This document shows positions 11,620-21,748 of a stretch of 64,000 nt of DNA, in pieces. This DNA is from Stichopus chloronotus (taxonomy: Eukaryota > Echinodermata > Holothuroidea > Aspidochirotida > Stichopodidae), in assembly GCA_021234535.1 (NCBI GenBank), contig CM037841.1:11304825-11368824 (forward strand). The letters run 5' to 3'. The notes beneath the pieces are model-generated. The model was not told the DNA's origin and ran no database searches. It saw only the letters and a program-made list of their open reading frames with translations. A program made the translations under genes and the position numbers. The number at the start of each line of letters is the position of its first letter. Positions within the stretch are counted from its first letter, which is position 1.

Positions 11620-11723
11620 CTTCCGTAAGCAAAGCATCTGTCTTTTTCGTGATCCCCAAAAGTGTCCCAGAGTCGTAGAGTGATGTTTACACCATCAACT
11701 ATCTCCCAAGAATTTTCCAGGAC
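11620..11723 (-). CDS. RhoBTB: RhoBTB coding exon 2 (GTPase domain, switch II)
   Basis: A 104-bp exon between a strong acceptor (minus-strand polypyrimidine run, then 'cttcag', AG at 11725-11724) and the donor 'GGAAG|gtaatc' (GT at 11619-11618). It joins exon 1 in phase 0 and exon 3 in phase 2. It encodes residues 61-94 plus two bases of Arg95: '[11 protein letters not shown]', then '[11 protein letters not shown]' (W79 to H85), then 'KDR.FAYGR'. The W-D-T-F-G-D-H block replaces the DTAGQ of classical Rho proteins and is a RhoBTB signature. The Gln needed for GTP hydrolysis in Ras/Rho is absent, as in the family. The exon falls inside an unrelated open frame on the plus strand (11328-11678), which is a shadow. 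Confidence 0.93.
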
Positions 11724-12274
11724 CTGAAGAAAAAGAAAGTAAAAAGAAGGCCAACAAGTTACCGAGTCATTTCCTGCCTTTGAGTGACAGAAAAAGGAAA
11801 TTGCTTTGAGGATAATAACGAGGTCGATGCCAGCTACTCAAACGGTGATCTTTCCTTTCCAATTACAGAGGCCTGCTCGTTGATTTTTCGAGTGCACTTG
11901 TCATCCAAAATGACCCAAGAAAATGCAATGCTTCTGTAATGTATTATACAGCAGAAGTAGAGTATGGAGAGTTGCGCCCTACATCATGATTGCACCATAG
12001 GCTCTTAGAGGCTCGAACCCTTTCCCATCTCATATTTTGTATTGTGCATGTCTCTTGTTGTAACCTATTTGATATTTATACTGTATGTGGGACTAGTCAA
12101 GGTAGTGGGTTGCGGGGGTAACGGTGGATAGCCAGAGATGGGTCATCACATAAAAGGTGTGCAAATCGGGGACGTACGCAGTCATTATTTAATGTGTAAC
12201 CTTCTAACCTGCATATCATACTTGTATCAAGAGTGCTCACTTGAATATGAACTGTCCTTGAAAAGTTCGTAAGC

Positions 12275-12340
12275 TAAGGCGATCCACCTACTATGACCCA
12301 ATGTCTAAGGCAATCTACCTACTATGACCCAATAGTTAAG
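12275..12340. repeat. Tandem duplication, about 31 bp unit
   Basis: 'taaggcgatccacctactat' plus 'gacccaatgt' is followed directly by a near-identical second copy with 'taaggcaatctacctactat' plus 'gacccaatag'. It is a short local duplication in intron 1. Confidence 0.8.
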
Positions 12341-12669
12341 CTGAAGAATTTCTACCTAAAACTATTGTGGAGGTCTCTGATGCTTCAACATGTATGATAA
12401 AAGCACAAGAAGAATAATAAAGCTATGGAAATTTGATTTATAAGAATAGTGCAGACCATATTCCAAATATTCTTGTGAAAATGCATAACAAGTAGGCAAC
12501 TATCATTTTGGTCATTGGATGCCCATCATTTCACATATTACTGAAGTGCACTCATCAGTGATTCAGAATAATCCTTATGGACGGATGCACTGAATATTCA
12601 ACTTACTTAGTGATCTAGTGCTGCAGTATGCCAAGTGTGCGTCAAACGAAACAAACATCTGAATGAACA

Positions 12670-12973
12670 AACACGTGTGCCTCGAAATCTGTGAGCACCA
12701 TTTCAAGTGTTCCCAGAAATGCCTGTGCATTATTATGAAGTATTTCCCACAACTTCCTGGTGTGGGTATTCACGAGTGACTATACTTGCCCCTTGCCTCA
12801 CTAACTAATGCATACATTTGACCCAAGTTAAAATCGTTCTCAAAACTAATTCTAGCACCACACCCTCTATGACCTAGCCCTCCCTCGTTTGCTGTATACA
12901 TGTGCCTAGAAATCTGTGAGCATCAGTTCAAGAGTTCCCAGAAATGCGTGTGCATTATGAGAAAGTATTCCTC
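12670..12973 (+). repeat. Pair of about 77-bp direct repeats flanking an M1 half copy
   Basis: The segment from about 12670 to 12748 ('gtgcctcgaaatctgtgagc', 'gttcccagaaatgcctgtgc', ending near 'agtatttccc') recurs at about 12897-12973 with roughly 85-90% identity by eye. The sequence between is an M1 half copy (12746-12893). Either the M1 half arose inside a duplicated segment, or the flanking repeats are part of a larger element that carries the M1 end. Confidence 0.7.
12746..12893 (+). repeat. MITE family M1, left half with terminal hairpin
   Basis: It begins with a short hairpin: CCCACAAC at 12746-12753, a 5-base loop, GGTGTGGG at 12759-12766. The family start follows: 'tattcacgagtgactatact', 'tgccccttgcctcactaac' and 'catttgaccc'. 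It breaks off after 'gacctagccctccctcgttt'. It has no right arm. Confidence 0.65.
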
Positions 12974-13049
12974 AGATCTGCTTGCAAAGCCACTCAGCTC
13001 ACCTACCCACCAAGCCTAGGAGAAGATCATGACACACTCTCTTTTGTAC

Positions 13050-13083
13050 ACACACACACACGCACACACATGTGCACACAAAC
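13050..13083. repeat. CA microsatellite
   Basis: A run of (CA)n with two single-base interruptions, in intron 1. Confidence 0.85.
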
Positions 13084-13639
13084 ATGCATTTGAACACTCC
13101 ATCTCAGCCCCTAACCCCAGTCAGTGAGCTCAATCCATGTCATTTGTATACCATGAGGTTTCTCCTCAACACAATAAAGGACTACTGACGTACCAAGTTT
13201 CGGTTGAATACCACAAGGGGTGTAAGGTGGGCTACCATTTAAGTGCCATTTTAAGCAACTTGGAACCACTCAAGTCAGTACAATATCTCCTCCATGTATA
13301 CTACCTACAGGGATGAGATTCTGTGACACAAAATGTCAGCAACTCTCCATCTGCTCAGAGTCTTCATGTGGAGCTATGGATGGTTTGAAACAACCTTTGA
13401 AAAGGCTGACCAAACCTACACGTGTAAGTCGCACAGAAGCAATCTAGCGACATTTGCATCGCCATGCCATCACTATGAATTATTCATGAGGTTGTCTCAA
13501 ATGTTATTTACATCATAATATGTGTGACAATTTCAATATTTTTGTGGGCGAAGTGGGTGTTACTTTTACAGGACAATGCCTTCTATGCTTGTTATTGAAT
13601 GTTCTCCTTTTGTGACAGGAGTTTGGGGATGGTCTGAAC

Positions 13640-13765
13640 TATTTTGTTTGTTTGTTCAGTTTATTTCCACATCAACGATGCAAAACATGAGGTTACAAAA
13701 TCAACATACAAAATCAAAATAAAAGAAACAATTAACAATCATACAAAACAGAAATACACGAAGGA
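13640..13765 (-). repeat. Possible retroposon 3' end (minus strand)
   Basis: Read on the minus strand, the segment ends 'catcgttgatgtggaaataa' followed by 'actgaacaaacaaac'. An AATAAA-like signal next to an ACAA-repeat tail is the usual look of a non-LTR retrotransposon or SINE 3' end. No coding remnant is attached, and I could not name the family. Confidence 0.3.
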
Positions 13766-16084
13766 AAAGGAGAGAGAAAAAGTTAAGAAAAACTAATATG
13801 AATCTCTCCCCTGGCAGTTACAAAAATGTTCAATTTCCAGAGCAACTTATCTCCATCAAATTAAGTCTAATAAATGTTGTAGTGCTACTGATCATAAAAT
13901 CAAAACAGTTGTCTATACTTATCTATGAATTCTGATTTTATATTTTTAAAGGCATTACTAGAGTGGTTAGGGGATGTTGAGTTACACTGACCATAATCCA
14001 AATTCTACCACACCTGAGACTGAAAAAAAGGGGTTTCTAAGAGTCACTATGCCTGTTGGTTACTGAACCTGCTGCCCATCCAATTGCTGGTGTAGTTGTG
14101 AAATGCATGATATGCAATCACTACCGGTTGGTAGGCAGTTTGGGAATCTAAAAGAAAGTGATTACCTCAATACACAGTTTGTACTTTATGACACAGAACA
14201 ACAAATGCGTCACTGAGGTGACTAGATGTTTTAATGGAAGCTTTTAGGGTTTAACATTTCAACTCATCACCTGAAAGGAGGCAAATGTGGAGAAGAGATG
14301 AAAGGAGTGTTTCTCTCTACCACCCTTTTCCTTTTTTTTCTCTCCCATTTTTTTCCCTTCATTCAATTTGTCAATCTTTGATACATTGGTTGTAATTTAA
14401 TGCTACTTTAAATTCAACTTTTGATGATGTATTTTTCAGTTCAGTTCCCAACCAAATGTACTGACAAGCCTTTGATCCCCCCATTTCTGTGCATATGAAT
14501 GACCTTGGGAGCAACATCTATCATCTTGGATTTGAATATCTCACCATCTGCACTGGTTTGATTCACACAACATCTTCTATAGACAGTGCAATAAGAATTT
14601 CAAACTGAAGTGGAATATTGTTCAGTTACAACTGGGAGATGTCACCGTCTCCTTGGTTACAATGACTGTATATGATCCCTCGGCCTATCTGGCAACATTC
14701 CAAAATGATGTGCAAGTCTAAACATTTGAAAGACATTATGAAGAGAGATTTATATTGTTGTTCTCCTCATATTACATCCTCATAATTTATGAACAAAGAA
14801 AAAATGTTTTATTCTAGGTCAGGTCCCTGCAGGCATAGGTCATATGTTACTGAGGCTGAGTTGCCAAACTACAATACTTATATATGTAAGTTTCTCATCT
14901 TACATTGCCCTTTTAAGAGAGTTGTCATTGGTTGCTATGGGTAAATAGTGAAATTTCAATATATTTCTTCATTGTATGCATGTACCTAACATATACGGTA
15001 CAAGTACCTGGTATTGTTGAGTGGTACCTAGACATATGTTTCTGAACTATCCACCTATATAGAATTGCAGTTCGAATGAAGTACAGTTATGTGTTCTACA
15101 TGCGTCAGGAAACAAAGTGGGATTTCAAAAATAAAATTTCCTTATTTATTATACCGTAGAGTATGTTTCACAATGTTAAAAACAATATGTACGTTCAGTC
15201 ATTGGAACATTTTAACAAATTACAAGATTTTCAAACCCTGAATCAGCAAATTTGTGACATGTGCAGTAATCTGTGTATAATAGTCAAGAACCTGAATTTC
15301 AAATTGCACAGACTACCGTTGTCCATTGGCACCCGTCATCAGCCAGTAGTATCGATTGCTGACTGTAAAAGCAAATGAACTTAACTCCTGAAACCATACT
15401 TTCAACTTGCTGCAGATTTTTTGACAGGAGGCGGCAGCTGGGTGAATAAAAACATCTCAGAATATATATACGTACAGAATTGCACTTTGCTTCATGAAGT
15501 GTATAGACTGCTTGGCAAATATAAACAAGTGTAACAGATGTTATTTGCGTTAAAATGTGGAATTTTATATGAAGAATCTACTACAGAAAACTCACAAAGC
15601 TTCAAATTGCTAGATACACAAACAGCTTAAAAACTGCAAGATAAAAAATTTAAAGGAGATTTATCGTCTTATTCAATTTCATGTGACAGTCTCTTTTTGA
15701 TGAAAACGCTACTAGTTTATCTCACATTACTCTTTGCACGTGCTCTTCTACATCATGTACCATTACGATGCCAATGCCATTTATGCAAAAACAAGAGCTA
15801 TCAATTTTTCATTATTACGTGCAAAGAGTGACCGTGCACTTGTGACGTTTCCGGACAGTTACCAAGCAGAGACTGATACGTCACATTAAACGTTAATAAG
15901 ACGACCAAGTTATCATCTGGATGACAGCATAGTAAGATCTCTGTAATGTAAACAGTCAGTCTGAAAAGCTTCTTTGAGAAAACATGTGACAGCGAGAAAC
16001 TCAGGGAGAAGCAGGGCAGACTACAGTATAAATTACAATAGAAGTGGCAACGAAACTAGAAAGGTACAACAACTGGCAACATAG

Positions 16085-16300
16085 AATGAGAATACTTATT
16101 GTCTTCGAGCCAGCCGCCTGTGCAAGAGGCAAGAAAACAGCAGAGCTTAGTGAAAAGAGAGTTGGAGGCACTCAAGCGAAAGGCAAACGAGGACAGGCTA
16201 GACCTTAGAGGGCACAGTGCTAGAACTGGTTTCGAGCACAGGGTCAAATGTATGCATTAGTGAGAGAGGCAAGGGGTAAGTATATGTCTATGATGTGAAT
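16085..16300 (+). repeat. MITE family M1, right half
   Basis: It contains the M1 core ('ggctagaccttagagggcac', 'agtgctagaac'), 'gggtcaaatgtatgcattag' and the terminal 'gcaaggggtaagtatatgtc' plus 'gatgtgaat'. The minus-strand 63-codon frame here is a shadow. Confidence 0.6.
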
Positions 16301-16430
16301 TAATTGAATTAACACAGCACAGACCCTCGCACATGATGACATAGTGACACAGTAAAGCACCATCCTTGAGGTAGTTCAAGGAAAAGCATGGAGATTCCAC
16401 ACACACAGCTAATTCTCACAAAATACACAT

Positions 16431-16540
16431 AATGTGCTAAAATCATGTCTCAAGAAGACCTGTCATGCATGATAGAACATGACATGCTATCCAGATATAC
16501 CATAATGGCAGGGTATGTTCCTCTCCAGAAGGCATAAACA
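16431..16540. repeat. Dispersed repeat R, copy 1
   Basis: It shares 'catgatagaacatga', 'tatccaga.atacca', 'ataatgg' and 'agaaggcataa' in the same order with 18399-18512, at roughly 80% identity by eye. Family unknown. Confidence 0.6.
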
Positions 16541-16600
16541 TGTATGATATCATATCATGAGAATTGGCTGCCACAGAGCTCACTCAGGCAAGACTATGCA

Positions 16601-16714
16601 AGAGTGACTGTAATTACCCCTTGCTTCACTAATGTATCCATTTGGTCTTACTCTAAATGTCCTCGAAATTAATTCTAGCAACGCGTCCTCTGAGGTCTAC
16701 GGCCCTCCCTTGTT
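16601..16714 (+). repeat. MITE family M1, left half, abutting M2
   Basis: It reads 'agtgactgtaattacccctt', 'gcttcactaatgtatccatt', 'ctcgaaattaattctagcaa' and 'ctacggccctcccttgtttc', the M1 left arm without its hairpin. An M2 element starts immediately afterwards. Confidence 0.6.
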
Positions 16715-16716
16715 TC

Positions 16717-16893
16717 CCCCAAACTTTTTGGTGTGGGAATTGACAAGCAAAGTACTCACCTCCCACAACCTACGCATTACCGTATTGACTATGGTCTAGC
16801 ATCTGTCAATTGTGTGCGTGCGTATCTCGCCAGCATTGGTCCATAGTTGCATACAGTCGTTTATATGAGGTGAGGGAGTATGTGCTGTGAATT
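16717..16893 (+). repeat. MITE family M2, complete copy 1
   Basis: It starts at the shared hairpin region (5' arm 16717-16724, 3' arm GGTGTGGG at 16730-16737). It then has an arm reading 'agtactcacctcccacaacc', 'tacgcattaccgtattgact' and 'atggtctagcatctg'. It closes with 'tatatgaggtgagggagtat' and 'gctgtgaatt'. The two ends are inverted repeats of each other. The M2 body differs from M1, but the outermost sequence is shared. Confidence 0.65.
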
Positions 16894-17127
16894 GTCTGTC
16901 ACTCTTGTTGCCTACAGTGTGTCTTCTGCATACTAAGAAAATCCCTGGGATTTATAAGCTACAAAACTTACCTTTGTGCATGTACCTTCTAGCTAGCTCC
17001 TCACATTTGACACCGTGCAAAGCCAAGCTGTGTATACGAATGTGCACGTTTGCATATATATGCCGCATCTCTGTCATTCCATCTACAAGCACCCTATGCA
17101 TAGCGATGAGAACTGCTCATTCGTTTG

Positions 17128-17530
17128 CCTCAAGAATATGAACGTACCATTGTTTTGCTTTTGATTGCCCCCCATGCAGTCTTTATTTGTATTAAACCAA
17201 CTGATAGACTACCAATCAGACAGCATGCATGCTCTTCATTTTGAAAGAAAGTCCAGTGAGAAAAACAACAATTCTACCTTGATATCCAAAACATAACGCA
17301 ATTTGAAATGAAAATTGATGTCTCTACCGATAGAGTTAGAAATTTCTGCAGCCATGGGCGATATCATAATGACTATTTGAATCACCAGGCATATGAATTA
17401 ACTGATCTGAATGGGAACTACAAAGGAAGTTACCTCAAGAATATGAATGTACCATTGTTTTGCTTTTGATTGCCCCCCATGCAGTCTCTATTTGTATTAA
17501 ACCAACTGATAAACTACCAATCAGACAGCA
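17128..17530. repeat. 98-bp direct repeats with 207-bp spacer
   Basis: 17128-17225 and 17433-17530 align without gaps, with three mismatches that I counted (about 97% identity). Each runs from 'cctcaagaatatgaa' through 'attgccccccatgcagtct' to 'ccaatcagacagca'. The repeats do not start TG or end CA, and no flanking duplication is visible, so I do not call them LTRs. High identity suggests a recent duplication or gene conversion. Confidence 0.85.
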
Positions 17531-17737
17531 CTATGCCAAATGCTTTCCAAACGCATGGCTGTAACTACCATGACTTGATCTGAAGGATAATGTTCAGTTC
17601 ATAAAAGTTAAGTTCAAAGATACACTACTGCAACAAATCAGCAATTATAGCAAAATATTAAATCTTAACAAAGATCAGCACACTGATATTGTCTAAAGCT
17701 ATCTATCTTACATAACGGTATACACATACACCTGTCT

Positions 17738-18024
17738 CCCACAACCCACATGATTGGTGTTGGTATTCACAAGTGATTATACTCATCCTTTGCTTCAGAA
17801 ACGAAACACAAGAATACGCAAGGAGTTTTTGGCTTCTGGAGGAATCTGCTAGAACCAAAACAGAGAGAGGCAGCAGAAAACGATGCATGCAACTTAAGCG
17901 AAAGTCAAACAAGGGCAGGTTAGACCTTAGAGGACACGCGGCTAGAATAAATTTTGAGCATTTAGAGCAAGGCCAAATGAATGCATTGGTGAAGCAAGGG
18001 GTAAGTAGGTCTATGTATGTGAAT
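17738..18024 (+). repeat. MITE family M1, near-complete copy
   Basis: The left end is 'cccacaac' and 'tggtgttggtattcacaagt', then 'gattatactcatcctttgct'. The core is 'caggttagaccttagaggac', and the right end is 'gaagcaaggggtaagtaggt' plus 'tatgtgaat'. The 100-codon plus-strand frame across it (17773-18075) follows the repeat and is probably not a gene. Confidence 0.65.
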
Positions 18025-18398
18025 CACACACCTATACAATCAAGCAAGGAGGCACATGTGCCACTTTTACAGTGAACACATTGCTACCAAACATAGATCT
18101 GGAGGCATATCTGCTATTTAGTTAGTTTTCACTAACTTCTGGGTGAATTAGAAAGACTGCAGTGCCAACCGTTTCCACAATTTTAAAGTAAGTAACTTTG
18201 ATAATACCTCTGTCAAAAGTGACCTGCAGAACCTTAAAAATGTGGTACTTCAGAACACATTCTACCTTCATACAACCAAACAGGAATCATTCCATGTAAC
18301 AACAAACTATAACCACGGTAACATGCTTTCATTCCATGGTATGCAGGTCTGGATAAGCAAATGCACCTACATCCCACCTAGTCCTCAAAGAATTTTTG

Positions 18399-18512
18399 TA
18401 ATGTGCTAAATACATGTCTTGAGAAAACCTTTTCTGCATGATAGAACATGATGGGATATCCAGACATACCATTATAATGGTTAGTATGTGCCCTCTTGAG
18501 AAGGCATAAGCA
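18399..18512. repeat. Dispersed repeat R, copy 2
   Basis: Homologous to 16431-16540: the blocks 'aatgtgctaaatacatgtct', 'gcatgatagaacatgatggg', 'atatccagacatacca' and 'gagaaggcataagc' occur in the same order and orientation. Confidence 0.6.
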
Positions 18513-20281
18513 GTGTTCATTCAATTTTAAGGTGACACAATCTTCCCACTTAGAACCATCTCAGAGACTGTAGGAAACCTTCTCATTTACACTTAATAAA
18601 ATACCCCAAAATAAACAGTTTAATCTGTGCTGACACCAATGGGCAGGACATACTGTGTCTAAAGTCTACCACTGTTTTACAATGCTGTAATACCAGGGTT
18701 ACTTAAAATGCATGATTGACAGGGTATCCAAGTTTCACAATACCTTCTTTTAGATTCATATCTTTACCTTGAATACTTTCTGAACACTTTATTCTGGAGT
18801 GTATGGCAGATTTAGAACATAAAATACATGTGAAAACAAGTCCTGCACATGTACAGTTTACGGGTTATGGCTCTTAAAGTTCCTGCAATTTTGTACAAAT
18901 AAACAGATCAGATGGGCGGTGATTCTTCTAACATATGCAGTTAACATGGCACAACAGCCAAACTCTTTCAAAATTTGAAGTTACCTTCTAAAAACCTGAT
19001 TAAATAATTAACAGTGAATGTTCTAGCCTCCTGACCTCATGTCAATCCAGTAGACAAAGAGAAGATATTGCCTGGCACATAGAATCGTCTTTGAATTCTA
19101 TTGAGGTATTAGCATACAGCGCTATCGGCAACAAACCTACCTTTAAAGGTAATGCTGTTCTAGCACATATATCGGTTATGGACCTCTTGCTTACAGTTTT
19201 TACTTGAACCTATGCATACTCAAGAAGTTTCACTTTCCCTGAAAAGCAGATGGGAAGGAATATCTCCTTAAAAATAATTTGACATTTTTGATTCTCCTGC
19301 ATTATTTATGAATTTACCACAGACATATAAACCAAGAGAAAGAGTTTCTATATTACTTTCCAAGGATTTCAACTCATTCTGTAGATTTAATTCCTCACAC
19401 GCGATTAAACAATTTAAGCACCTTACATCTGACTACTATGAGTAAGTTTATCTGACAAAACTTTCCATTTTCTCCATTAAAGAGGATACATTCTGGAAGT
19501 ACGAGATGCAATAGCAATGTAGACGGGGAAAGTGGGAAGTCAATGATCACAACAGTCATGAGATTCAAAGTAATTAAAAGATGAACTCATTGAAAGGATA
19601 TTGCGACATGAAACAGAAAAGATAACACCAAGTGTGATAGGAAGTTTTATGGGACCTTTCAAGTGCAGACTACACGAATGACCTGAGCTTTGACATCTAC
19701 TGCAACCACTTTCTGTAAGATCTAAGCCTATATTTCATGACTAGCAGACACCCTTTAAACTCAAAATGAAGTCACATCCAATTTCTAACCTACATACCAA
19801 TTGAAGTGGAAGTTCTATCTCATAGGTAAGGTGCAATGCCACGTGTGTATAGATGTATTATATACAAAAATTTAGATAAGATTTCACACATGGAAAATCT
19901 TTTAAACACATTTTCAATTTGATGCACAGTATACAGTTTTAGAAGAAAACCTGTCATGCGTTCGAAAAAAAGTGTAGGCTGAGACGGTGCATGTCTTTCC
20001 CAAGTATGTCAAAGAACTTTTTCTTCATGATAGAATTCAGCCAGTGCTTGTCAGAAATGAAGACATTCTGGCCACTTTTACCAGCATAGAAAACAAAGAG
20101 AACAACAAATCTACCTAGTTCATATCAACATTGAAGCCTTCACTTGTATCTACCCATTACTTTTACACTCCATCGCACATGCTTGCCCACCTTCAATCAT
20201 ATTTCAAATCCTTTCGATGATGAAATACCAAACCCTGGCAACAAATAATATTTCAAAGCTCTTTGCTGTCTCCCAAAAGGC

Positions 20282-20701
20282 ATACTGTGGTAAGGCTGTG
20301 ACGGTTAGTAAAAAATTGGAAACAGGTTTTGGCATCCGTGAAAACCTGTTTTTAAGTCAAAACCGGTTTTTTCAAAATCTACTCTGACCGTATGCATAAC
20401 GCACTAGCTGCAGTGACTGCAAATTATTTTGAATAAGAATTCCCACAACTGTTGGTCAAAAGTTAAACGAAAAATCAAGTTTTTCCACAAATCCTTCAAC
20501 ACACCAGCAATAAGTAGAAACTTTCCATTAAGAAAGTGTGGAATGCCTTGTCAAAGTAAAATTTGAAATGGAACAAAAATCACGATCAGTTACTAACTGG
20601 TTTTTTCCTAGTTTCTTGAAAATTCGAAAAACCGAATCAAACAAAACCGGTTTTAACCAGTTTTCAAATCAAAACCGGTTTCCGAACAGCCTTATACTAT
20701 G
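20282..20701. mobile_element. hAT-like MITE with AAACCGGTTT-type subterminal repeats
   Basis: The ends 'taaggctgt' (20291-20299) and, in reverse complement, 'taaggctgttcgg' (right end) form short terminal inverted repeats. Subterminal 'aaaaccggttt' motifs recur on both sides. The flanks carry an imperfect 8-bp duplication, atactgtg (20282-20289) versus atactatg (20694-20701), as expected for hAT insertion. It is about 400 bp with no coding capacity. The exact boundary is uncertain by 1-2 bases. Confidence 0.55.
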
Positions 20702-21055
20702 CAGCAATGGATAAATTACAACAACAAATAGTGTCTGAAAGAAATAAGACAACCCAAAATTGACCAAGTTGAAACTCTTCTACACAGCTTTAGAGCAAAA
20801 TATTTGCTAATTTTCATTAGTTATCTATTGGTCTGCAAATCTTGTCACCAAATCATGGAAGTACTCGACCTACCACTGGCATGGCAACTTGCTCCTCTCA
20901 TTAATACTGGTGGAGTCAATGAGTTCCAAAGTAATCTACTCATAGTAGACAAGAATGCAGTTTTTGTGCTGAGACAGGCAAGTGAAAAGTGAAATAATTG
21001 ACATTTTGTAGTCACTACAATGAATGTGGTCATTCCGACATCCTGGAACTGTGTG

Positions 21056-21105
21056 GGTGTTACACACACATACACACATGCACACACACACACACACACA
21101 AAACA
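21056..21105. repeat. CA microsatellite next to RhoBTB exon 1
   Basis: An almost pure (CA)n tract begins about 27 bp inside intron 1 from the exon 1 donor. It produces long low-complexity minus-strand frames that read on from the exon (Cys/Val-rich) and are not protein. Confidence 0.9.
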
Positions 21106-21131
21106 CAACAGCTGAATGTTGATACACATAC

Positions 21132-21311
21132 CTCCTGGCAACATCGATACTGATCTATAGCCCAGACGGATGGAACGTGGGTCTGGAATAGCTGGGACCT
21201 CGGTGTGGCTTGGTTGGTTGCCCTGGCTACAATTAATCTCGTCTTTCCCGTGGAGCTGTCGCCGACAACCACACACTTCACCAGCTCCTGGTGGGGGATG
21301 TCGTGTTCCAT
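21132..21311 (-). CDS. RhoBTB: RhoBTB coding exon 1 (start codon, P-loop)
   Basis: 180 bp, 60 codons, ending in phase 0 at 'CAGGAG|gtatgt'. After a short N-terminus it carries '[17 protein letters not shown]', in which the P-loop is GDSSTGKT (residues 17-24). It then has '[13 protein letters not shown]', the switch I region characteristic of RhoBTB. The start was chosen at 21311 because an in-frame TGA lies 33 bases upstream (21344-21342) with no other ATG between. The protein begins about 10 residues closer to the GTPase domain than the vertebrate paralogues as I remember them. At the Ras Gly12 position it has Ser, which fits an atypical, probably GTP-loaded GTPase. Family role: RhoBTB proteins act as Cullin-3 adaptors in protein turnover and vesicle traffic. 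Confidence 0.94.
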
Positions 21312-21348
21312 TGCTACACCCTGGTTTGACTGATCACCGAGTCATGGC
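21312..21348 (-). other. RhoBTB: RhoBTB 5' leader segment with a 3-codon upstream ORF
   Basis: A plausible acceptor (minus-strand 'cctattcatttgtag', AG at 21350-21349) precedes the coding exon by 37 bases. This implies at least one non-coding exon further upstream. The leader contains ATG-Thr-Arg-stop (21345-21334), a minimal upstream ORF that ends before the real start. Acceptor use is inferred. Confidence 0.45.
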
Positions 21349-21748
21349 CTACAAATGAATAGGAAATTAGAAATCCTTGGTTGAATTTCATCATATATTA
21401 CAAATGTCAAAATAGACAATGCACTTTCATATCATCTATAAAAGTGCCATTCAACTCCAATTAAGGGAAAATAATATATTCTAAAGCAACTACTGCAAAC
21501 ATAACTCTTCAAAAATTTTGACAAAACTCTTTTCAGTTGTGAGATGTTCCAGGTAGGCATTGTAGCACAAATAAATGCAAATGATTCCATCTGCCAGCTA
21601 ATGCTACATTGCACAAAGAGTGTTTATGGTTTCCTGTGTACAACGAACGATTCCAGTTGCCTATTACTGTTACATATCACAAGGAATGATTCCAGCTACC
21701 TGTTAATATTTCATTAGGAAAATATTCCAATTGCCCTTTTCTACATTC

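Larger units (their letters stand above)
11724..21131 (-). other. RhoBTB: RhoBTB intron 1 (about 9.4 kb)
   Basis: Phase-0 intron from donor 'GAG|gtatgtg' (GT at 21131-21130) to acceptor 'cttcag' at 11724. It holds small direct duplications (12.28, 12.67-12.97, 17.13-17.53 kb), several M1/M2 MITEs (12.75, 16.1-16.9, 17.7 kb), a dispersed repeat pair (16.43 and 18.4 kb), a hAT-like MITE (20.3-20.7 kb) and a CA microsatellite beside exon 1. The remainder (about 13.8-16.0 and 18.5-20.2 kb) shows nothing I can name. Confidence 0.85.

Noticed and set aside
17128..17530. Small LTR element (TRIM)
   Set aside because: The 98-bp repeats do not begin TG or end CA and lack a flanking duplication.
21060..21131. 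Reading RhoBTB exon 1 onward into a Cys/Val-rich tail
   Set aside because: That tail is the translated CA microsatellite beyond a clear 'GAG|gtatgt' donor. Exon 2 continues the protein exactly in phase.
20845..21276. 143-codon minus-strand open frame
   Set aside because: It overlaps RhoBTB exon 1 in another frame and runs through the CA microsatellite. The exon frame, not this one, matches a known family and has splice sites.
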